Source of the DNA: Siphonodentalium dalli
Lineage: Eukaryota; Mollusca; Scaphopoda; Gadilida; Siphonodentaliidae
Length of the DNA stretch: 64,000 nucleotides
Assembly (NCBI GenBank): GCA_032622095.1
Contig: CP136063.1
Span: 79,151,980-79,215,979 of the forward strand
Reading direction: 5' to 3'
Positions 56,480-64,000 of this stretch are shown one piece after another. Numbering within the stretch: the stretch's first letter is position 1; each line of letters starts with the position of its first letter. Under the pieces are notes generated by a model. The model had not been told where the DNA came from, did not search any database, and worked only from the letters and a program-made list of their open reading frames with translations. The translations under genes were made by a program, and so were the position numbers.

Positions 56480-58969
56480 ATGCCGAAGGGTATATCAACC
56501 AATCCTATTTTTATAGAGGAACTTATTACTAATGTTCGAAAATATGAACATTTGTACAACCACCACACATACGTGCCTCAACTCGTGGGAAGAGGTGAAG
56601 AAACTGATGGAAGAGAGCGGACATGATGGTCGAATGACTGGTAAGTACAATTCTTACAGTCATTTAATAACATAGAACCACCCGGATGCTGCTTTGGAAA
56701 ATTGTTCAATATTATTATCCTATATATATCAGAAAGTTAGGCGTGTATTTGCAAACAGGGTCTTAAGTGAGAAATTTTAATTCACTAATTAGGGTGATGG
56801 GGTGATTAATATTGCCCCTTCGCATGCCCTTGTTTTTACTTTCATGATTTAGTCCCGGAATACACAGGTGACAGGTGGAATTGTGCCAGTATATACACCA
56901 TCCATTATATGCAACAATGTTGCTCTCATTTACTAGCTACCCTACATGTATTAATTATGGTTACATTTTATTTAAAGTGGCCAATCACTTTCATTTTGGA
57001 CTAAAATAAATGTTATCTTCAATCGCATGTATGTCACCCGTCATACGTTAATCGTTATGCCCTGTCCTCTATTTCAGTGGCAGATTTGAAGACCAAATGA
57101 CGGTCCGTGAGGGATAAATATATGAAAGAAAAGAGACGAATAGAGAAAGTAAAAAGTGGACAAGCGGCGCCACAAAAAAAACAACTAAAGGCCGCATTTC
57201 CAAGATATGAAGTTTGTGGATGGGTTGTCCCAGTCAGATTACAGATACTAAGTGTTATAGTTATGTATTAAAACGTGTTCCAACATTTGAAAATATTGAA
57301 CACAGTTGAGCAATATGGAAACTTCAATCAAACACGGCTGTAACTTATATTTATTTTAATTCCATATTCACAATTAAATACGGTACTAGTGCACATCAGG
57401 TTTTAATTTTGTTTTAAACATGTGACATAAAACTAGTGTTGATGCATTGCTATTATGTCACGTAATAAGACTCGGTCACCCTGAACCAAAGTTGTTAATT
57501 GACTTCAGAAAACAGGTGCACAAGGTGCATTGGTGTTTCCCTAAATTAGCTAAATTTCTATGATTCTATGAACATGTTAAATAGTCAGTTAAAATAATAA
57601 TGTTTTCATTTCAACAACAGCTCCGAATCAAATGTTCCAACGGCTGTTCCAACGGCTGCCAGCTGCTTTGCTGATCTATTGTCCGATAGTGAGAACGATG
57701 GTGATGATGACATCGCCGACAGAGAATCAGAAAGAGGCTCACAAATAACAGATTTAAGCTTTGGAACTGACAGGTGGGTTTAAACAATATTTATTCAACC
57801 CAGGTAGGTTTGAACAATATTTATTCAACCCCACAAACATGATATGCAGTTCATTCACTAGATACTCCATATTCGAACAACAGTGTCCTGCCACGACAGT
57901 TCATTAATGGAATTGAAGAAAATCTTGAATTTCTCTCTAGCTAGTTTTGACCCTTTAGAATATTTACCTCCTCTCAACTTAGGCAAACTTGACTGTGAAC
58001 ATGTTTGTTCTTGATCAATTTCATCGGCAGACATGCATTGTGTAGGTGTTGTATCCCTCCATCGTTCTTACGTACAGGATACCCAACATATATTGCCAAG
58101 AATTGGAGGTTTGCATCAACAAGTGCCATTAGGAAAACTGAGAATGTTTTCTTTTAATTGAAGTCTAGTGACCCTGAATTATCAGGAGACTGAACAACGT
58201 GTTTCCCATCGACTGCCCCGAGGCAGTGAGGAAAATTCCATGTATTTTCAAAATTTGTCGCTTTTAGTTTCCACTCCTCAGCTGTTTGTGGAAGTTTAAC
58301 ACATACATCAGCTATTCTATCTCATATCGCTGCGCATACTTCTCTGACAATATAGGATATGGTAGATACTCCACACCGGAAAGTGAAGGTTAGTGAAGAT
58401 AATGTCTCCCCAGTCTCTAGGTATCTGAAATATATAAAAATATATATAATTAATTTTTTCAGTCAGAGCAAATCACCAAAAGAAAGAACAGAAGTTATGT
58501 CGCCAAAACCGACATCTACCCGAAAATGCGGAAAACGTGATGATGATTTTGGAAGCTCGCTTAAGACATATGTCGAGATGAAAAAGAAGGCTTGTCAGCG
58601 CAACATTGTACCAGTTGTTAAGTCACCGGAGGAATGTTTTTTTGAGAGTTGTTGGAAGCGTGTGAAAACACTTTCACCGGAAATCAAATCCATTATACAG
58701 ATTCAGATGCAGCAGCTCTTGTACAATGCTGAGCATTCAAATTTCCCGCCTCAAATGATTACACCATTGCCATGGTGTATGAGCCGATGAACCACCAGTA
58801 TAACCAGTATAACCACATGCCTTTTCACCCATCTCCAGCTCCAGTAAACCAATCACCACCAGTGCCTGAACCCAGTAATCCAAGTAGGAGTCAAGACACA
58901 AGTACTAGTAACCAGCTGATGAGTGATATCGTCGGAGACGCGATGAGATATTCAGATATATCATACTAG
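56480..58969 (+). pseudogene. MADF-BESS protein gene of the Harbinger element
   Basis: Four exons. Exon 1 (56480-56640, ATG to donor G|GTAAGT): FIEELITNVRKYEHLYNHHT then, after a +1 shift, NSWEEVKKLMEESGHDGR, the first two helices of a MADF domain. Exon 2 (from 57078, acceptor ATTTCAG): VADLKTK, a TGA where the third-helix Trp belongs, RSVRDKYMKEKRRIEKV. Exon 3 (about 57620-57773) is acidic (LLSDSENDGDDDIADRES). Exon 4 (58463-58969) has the BESS motif ECFFESCWKRVKTLSPEIKS, IIQIQMQQLL, then a shift into a Pro/Asn-rich tail (HPSPAPVNQSPPVPEPSNPS). MADF binds DNA, BESS mediates protein contacts. The partner probably brings the nuclease to the transposon ends. Confidence 0.75.
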
Positions 58970-59573
58970 TAGTTATTTCAGGAATAACTAACATGTCTTT
59001 TGTACCAGTAAACTATGATTTATTATATATCATAATCCATACTAATGACGTGGTTGAATTATTGGAAACAATTGACAAACCTTCAATTAATCGAACCTGA
59101 TTCCAAAGATTTTCGAAAAATAATTCGGATATGTCGCTCTTAGTTTATGCGGTTCAGTGGAGGTATAGTATTAAATATATTAATATATTATGTGACCAAC
59201 GTGATTAAAGCGACATGCCCGACTTGTTTTTTCTGTAATCTACATTTTCATTTCTTTTCATTATGGCAATGTTTGCTTAACTTAACTCGTGCATCTTATG
59301 TCCGTATGTGGTATATCATAACAATTCATTGACAATCAAGTAGATGGGAGGAAGTAATTTTTGTCACACCCATTCAAATTTTGTATTTAACTCATTCGGC
59401 ATGTGCTATACCAATCGTCTAATATCGTTTAATATCTACATCCTCATTGACATTTAAATGGGTTACATACCGTACACACAACTACATGGGCTACATTCAG
59501 GGGAACATTTATGCACATGAGCTTCATTTTAATTCAGGAGGGAGTATGTCTACATACTAGTACATACTAGTAC

Positions 59574-59717
59574 GTAATGCGTGTTGGAATACAGAAGTTT
59601 TTATTCAACGAGTTGAATTGGCGCAGGGATATATTTTGCGAGAGCCGTAAGGCTCGAGAAAAATGTGACCCACGTCGTTTCATTTTGTTAATACTTCTCC
59701 ATTCCAACACGCATTAT
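59574..59717. mobile_element. Small MITE nested in the Harbinger element
   Basis: AATGCGTGTTGGAAT (59576-59590) is mirrored by ATTCCAACACGCATT (59701-59715), with TA at both edges. The interior holds a hairpin GAGCCGTAAGGCTC. No coding. Confidence 0.6.
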
Positions 59718-59780
59718 GTTCTGTATTTATTACACACCCTTCTTAAACAGCAGGTTAGTTCAATTTAGTTAAAATGTTGT

Positions 59781-60012
59781 TCCAAATAAATGCAATGGGT
59801 AGAATTTCATGAAATACATGGCTTTCATGTGAAACATCAGATGTTCATTGAATTGAACATAAAATATAGTTCCTAATAAAAAGTTCCAGCTTGTATTCCA
59901 AATAAATGCAATGGGTAGAATTTCATGAAATACATGGCTTTCATGTGAAACATCAGATGTTCATTGAATTGAACATAAAATATAGTTCCTAATAAAAAGT
60001 TCCAGCTTGTAT
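59781..60012. repeat. Two 116-bp tandem units within the Harbinger element
   Basis: TCCAAATAAATGCAATGGGT begins at 59781 and at 59897; the units appear identical or nearly so. The duplication lies in the intron region of the minus-strand transposase. Confidence 0.85.
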
Positions 60013-60659
60013 TCCACATGTGGAATACAGAATCTTGTATGCAATGGCAGAATTTCATTGAATACATGTACATTATTAATAACGGATGTGTAATACAATT
60101 ATTGAAGTAAACACGCAAACTATTTGCATTTATTTTTTGGTCCGTTCGGTCAGAATTTGACCCTTTTTGTCATTAACAATATGATATGAGCCAACATACC
60201 TGCTTAGTGCAAATAACTTCCATCATCCTGTTCCTCTTGGTGATATCTTCTGATATAAAATGGAGAATTAAAGCAAACTGCTCTCGTGTCACACGCAGAT
60301 AGGCTATACACTTCTGCTCGTCGAAGTACAGATCGGCAATGATAAGGTTCACAAACGCCCTTTGTTCCTTGCACCTCTTCACTATCGGATGTTCACGAAA
60401 ACGACGTGGCCGTCTTTTTTCTTTCGTTGTGCCAATGCACTAACGAGAACAGAAATATATCCTCATCGTCTGAAGATTCCATTTTAAAAGAGCGGAATCC
60501 CTTTAAATACTAGAAAATCAGTAGACACGCAGAAGAAACGCACGTCCGTTAGTTTGAGAAACGCACGGAGGAAACGCACATGTGTGAAACAACTGACTTG
60601 CGTTACTTCTAACGCACCGAAACGCATCCGAGAAACGGACATGTGTGAAAGCGGCTTAA

Positions 60660-61120
60660 AACGAAAGCCGAGTAAATAAGCTATCATTTAGTGCTCAAAT
60701 AAACCACCGGGATCAATTAGAACCTGATAAAATATTTTTTGGAAAATTAGGCGGACACTGTAATTGGTCAATCTGAACTTCACTGGGATAAAAAGTCATA
60801 TTTGAGACAGAAAAATAAATAATTTACCTGCCGCGCTCTTACCGGCCACGCGGAAAAATCCGTGGTTAGAGTAATGGTGTAACCAAATAATAGTGGCTAT
60901 TAATAGACAAATTAGTATGGCAAGCCGAAGGGGGATAATTCACTGAATAGTTGTCACTTCCGGTTTTGAAATCTTGAAGAAAACCACATTTACAAGGTTT
61001 TACTTACTTATTTACATATTTATTCTATGCACCACTATTCGGGCGGCAACAAGGCCTGCTTTGAGCACTCTAATTTTTTCAAAGTAAACTCGCCGGTTAC
61101 AAAATGAAAGACATCGAGTG
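60660..61120. other. Unassigned spacer between Harbinger and Merlin
   Basis: No exon or repeat recognised. If the Harbinger inserted into the Ngaro 5' end, part of that end should be here, but no match to the 3' repeats was visible. Confidence 0.35.
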
Positions 61121-61122
61121 TC

Positions 61123-62584
61123 TCATGTCTTTTTCCCAGCTTTTGATGACATCCTCAACCTCAACTTCTTCCTAAGTTGAAAATCCTCATCTTCTGACAT
61201 CTCGGTGACACTCGATGCCTTTTCCCACGAGACCATTCCTGGGAATTTAGTTTTTTTGACAGTCCTTGTTCTCGTCCTGATTGGCTCAGGAGATGAATCA
61301 GATGAGATATGAATAGATGTAAGTGTCATCTTTTTCACAAAAGCCTCTTTACTGATGACAGAAGGTGGGCACACATGCCTCTGTTTTGGATCTTTTTTGG
61401 CATTCGTTTGTTTTTCCATAAATGAATGAGGTTCCCGCAACAGGAGATGATTCAACAGTCTGGTCTATACTTGTTTCAGGTATACAGGTGATACATGTAG
61501 GAGTAGTTGGCACATCTGGAATTTCAGCATCACTGAACAAGTCACCAGACGGGTTGAAAGCTCCAATGCTGTCATTATTAGCAGGGTCAGGATGCACACA
61601 AGCTGAGGTCTGAAGGGGTTCATGTCTGTATTTCTTTACCCTTGGATGAATTTTCCCACCTTCCGATGGGCCTTCCCAACACTTAAACATCACTGGCAAT
61701 GGGTAAGGGTATTTGTATGTGTCTGTAAGAGTATACAGATCTCTAACTTGGTTGAAGAAAGTTTCAAGTTTATTTGTTTTAGGAAAATGATTGTGCCATA
61801 TTATGGCACAGATGTGGGACTCGAATGTGAAACCTTTACAGCCTTCCATTTTACGAAAATACTGTTTTGCATGGGTCCAAGCCCCCTCAATTGCGTTCGT
61901 GTTTCACATGTAGGTTTCTTGTGTTTCTTTGTTTATGTACTCATGTGGAGCACATTAAAATGTTGATATCCAAGTTTATTTAATTTATTGTATGGCAGCC
62001 AACCATCTATGTGGATGGTTGACCCCTTTTCCACATACTTCGAGAGTTTGTTCTGTTCTGTCAACAACATGAAATATTAAAAGTTTATTTGTGTCTTTTC
62101 CAAAGATCCAAACTTTCATGCCTAGTCTCTTCCCTTTACCATACTTGGAAATTCGGCCAAACCAGCTTTCATCGATTTCCACATTGCCCGAAAGTTTAAA
62201 ATTAACATATTGACAACATATTTCCCTTATAAAACTGGCCCAGTCTACAGTCGTGTGCTCATAGTTCACTCAAGCTACCCTAGCTGCCGAACTCAAATTG
62301 GAATGATTGACAAGAATGAATGACAAAATGTCAGCAAAGGGAATTTTTGAATTTTCAAAGAAAGAGTTTTTTCTAATAAAAAAATCATGGGCTGTGTTTG
62401 ATGGACATCTCCATGAGTAGCTGTCTATAGACTTCTTCCTGTTATTTAGATTACATGTAACTTTGCAGGTTGGACAACGTAAACTCTGCTGAATGAATCC
62501 ATTCCTTCTAAGCCAGTTTATAATTTCCAATGGATCCTGAAGAAAAAGGTTATGGAAATTCCACGGATTAACGAAATCCTTCAC
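61123..62584 (-). pseudogene. Merlin-type (IS1595/ISXO2-related) transposase, broken
   Basis: Minus strand, N-terminus at 62584: RCPTCKVTCNL zinc-ribbon-like, then SYSWRCPSNTAHDFFIRKNS and FFENSKIPFADILSFILVNH, the typical lead-in of this family. A TGA near 62270 follows AARVA. Then VNYEHTTVDWASFIREICCQ, NVEIDESWFGRISKYGKGKR (first catalytic Asp) and VWIFG. After a shift come STIHIDGWLPYNKLNKLGYQ and HFNVLH (second Asp). A TGA precedes NTNAIEGAWTHAKQYFRKME with the third-residue region. A Ser/Thr-rich tail extends to 61123 through one more shift near 61430. Merlin is a cut-and-paste DNA transposon family of animals; its inverted termini could not be located. Confidence 0.8.
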
Positions 62585-62589
62585 ATCAA

Positions 62590-63276
62590 TTTTACGAATT
62601 TTTTTTATTCTCCTTTACGAATTCCCAACTGGTTGTCTGCTTGTAGCCATACTTAAGAAGAAATGATGAAAGTGTTGGTAAGTCATTGCTGAACTGTGTG
62701 TGAAGGAATATTGTGAATGTCTGTATAATGTACATGTTTGGTAACACGTGATCCTTGACCCCATTCACCTATTATTCACGAAAAATCACCATATTCCCAT
62801 TTATTTGAGGGGGGGGGGGGGGTAGAAGTTATCCTTACCTTATTTAGTGAATCCAAACAACCCTTTTTATCATGGACCATACTTGCCCTATTGTAATCAC
62901 AGAATAATCCGTGCAATTCATTAACGCACGACACTGTTCCCTTATTTGGGGACATTCCATGTTCATGTTACCATATTTGGTTGGATTAATTATGACTACC
63001 AGCAAGTAATTACTTAAAATCAGTACACAGTACCCCTTGCGAAAACGCAACTCGTGCGAAATCAGTACTCAACGCCGTGCGAAATCAGTACTCAGCGGTC
63101 GTGGAGTTGTCGACCATGCATCGCTAGCCATGCATGCATGAGATCGAGAAATTCAAGTGGGAAAATCGTGCAATTGCATTTGAGTAGCTACTGACTATTA
63201 CGTGCATCAATTGAACTCCGTGAACCCTATTTTCGACATTTCCCTCAATATTTGTCATTCTCATAAAGTAGTAGCT
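62590..63276. other. Spacer with poly-G tract
   Basis: A run of about 15 G lies at 62807-62822. CTCGTGCGAAATCAGTACTC and CGTGCGAAATCAGTACTCAG form a short direct repeat near 63050-63100. No coding region is supported. Confidence 0.5.
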
Positions 63277-63699
63277 ATGAGTAACAACGTAAATCGAACC
63301 GAATATAAAGTTTGGACGGAGATAGTTCACGCCGTAGAACACTTGTCGCAGTGGCCTCGGGAAATCCGAAGATCGTTTTGGACGTCGAACCTTAGACATT
63401 GGGGGAGAGTTAAACTGTGTGCCTTTGTGTGTGTGAACGGATTAAATCCGAGACTGTTTATGGAATGGGTAAACTAGAGAAGTATGTATGGACTGTCAGA
63501 CATTGCCCACATGGAGAGATTGTTTGGGTACTTTTTGGACAAAAAGTACAAGCTCTATGCATGGAATGTCGGCATGAGGCGGTATGAGTATATTGATGGT
63601 TCCATCCACCGTAATGTGCATGCATGTGAGATGAAACCTGCCGATGATATGGATTACAATATTACGCTATATATCGTACATGCATTGCTCAGTGTTTGA
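63277..63699 (+). pseudogene. ORFan protein with a single in-frame TAG
   Basis: From ATG 63277 the frame reads MSNNVNRTEYKVWTEIVHAV, QWPREIRRSFWTSNLRHWGR and VKLCAFVCVNGLNPRLFMEW to TAG (63475). It then stays open in the same frame: MYGLSDIAHMERLFGYFLD, KKYKLYAWNVGMRRYEYIDG to 63699. The composition (Trp, Arg, aromatic) and uninterrupted frame on both sides of the stop look like one protein of 140 residues. The 'VNGLNP..FMEWV' and 'LYAWNV..RRYEY.DG' words resemble a multicopy uncharacterised family I recall from bivalves; its function is unknown. Confidence 0.5.
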
Positions 63700-64000
63700 C
63701 TATGCATTGAGAACATACATGTGCACACGTACGTGAGATGAGGCATGTCGATATGATTATTTCAAATTTATATTTATAACAATATATTTAGTAACCAATG
63801 TTTTTAGTAACCAAGTGAGACGTGACATCTTTCTTTATTCACACGGAAATGTACGCACCTTAGTTCTGATCCCATATATACATGGCCATATACACTATCC
63901 ATAGACACGGTCGCTAGTATAATATCTATATTGAGTACCAGGTTTTCAAAAGTTTATTTTTGAAGTGCAATTTCAAGAATATGATGAACATGTATAACGA
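63700..64000. other. No recognisable feature
   Basis: AT-rich sequence after the ORFan; nothing identified before the window edge. Confidence 0.5.

Larger units (their letters stand above)
57890..60482 (-). pseudogene. Harbinger transposase, broken
   Basis: Exon 1 (60482-60200): MESSDDEDIFLF, a shift, RRPRRFREHPIVKR, then FVNLIIADLYFDEQKCIAYL and VTREQFALILHFI, ending at donor CAG|GTATGT. Exon 2 (from 58424, acceptor ATTTCAG): YLETGETLSSLTF, RCGVSTISYIVREVC, FPHCLGAVDGKHV with the first catalytic Asp, and FSVFLMALVDANLQF with the second. Stops occur at about 58320 and 58160. The text diverges after GYPVRKNDGGIQ and the region with the catalytic Glu is not found. A short exon bridging the two is probably missing. 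Exon 2 overlaps the intron of the plus-strand MADF gene. Confidence 0.75.
56178..60656. mobile_element. PIF/Harbinger DNA transposon, complete ends
   Basis: Terminal inverted repeats AGCCGCTTTCACAYATGT.. (56178 on, inverse ending 60656) of about 40 bases, followed by subterminal GCGTTTC words on both sides. TAA stands immediately outside both ends (56175-56177 and 60657-60659), the 3-bp TWA target typical of the superfamily. It carries the two genes expected: a DDE nuclease (minus) and a DNA-binding partner (plus, MADF-BESS in place of Myb/SANT). Both are mutated, so the copy depends on others. It lies just upstream of the Ngaro gag. Confidence 0.9.

Noticed and set aside
61985-62584. Bacterial insertion sequence or contamination
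   Set aside because: The IS1595-like motifs belong equally to the animal Merlin family, and base composition, stops and surroundings are those of the host genome.

Overview
The window is eukaryotic nuclear DNA from an invertebrate. It is AT-rich, has introns bounded by GT..AG, and consists mostly of transposable elements and their remnants. The mix of Ngaro/DIRS, PIF/Harbinger, Merlin, several LINE lineages, a tRNA-derived SINE, many short inverted-repeat elements, TTAGGG-type repeats and dispersed YY1-like CCAAGATGGCCGCC motifs best fits a mollusc, probably a bivalve. That is inference from repeat style, since no conserved host marker gene is present. All product names come from motif recognition by eye; no database search was run.

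Left third (1-31 kb): a repeat-filled region with scattered minus-strand exons that read as pieces of a periplasmic-binding-protein-like (PBP1/ANF) receptor ligand-binding domain. The firmest are three phase-compatible exons (12692-12435, 10752-10571, 9163-8951). A further exon (20020-19880) and two degraded ones (24203-24034, 21164-21016) look like a second copy, and pseudoexon-like relatives of one exon recur near 1.5 kb and 30.1 kb. Between them lie two TTAA-flanked foldback elements, a 1.2 kb minisatellite, an interstitial TTAGGG tract, a LINE ORF1 with its 5' leader, small LINE remnants, 156- and 165-bp tandem repeats, and a TA-flanked MITE.

Middle (29-46 kb): LINE RT debris, a 107-bp-arm near-perfect inverted repeat, a tRNA-type SINE, an apparently exact 2,240-bp tandem duplication (34821-37060 and 37061-39300), a broken plus-strand gene resembling the DUF6589 family, and divergently arranged exons of unknown genes, one with a PHD-like Cys/His pattern.

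Right third (46-64 kb): a nest of mobile elements. A 5'-truncated LINE (47179-50727) sits between unusually long 167-bp direct copies and an outer pair of 304-bp direct copies. A minus-strand Ngaro-type retrotransposon encodes gag, RT-RNase H, tyrosine recombinase and an SGNH hydrolase. A 4,479-bp Harbinger transposon (56178-60656, TAA target duplication) carries divergent transposase and MADF-BESS genes. A minus-strand Merlin transposase follows, then an ORFan with one in-frame TAG. Every recognisable mobile-element protein carries stops or frameshifts, so the autonomous elements look dead.
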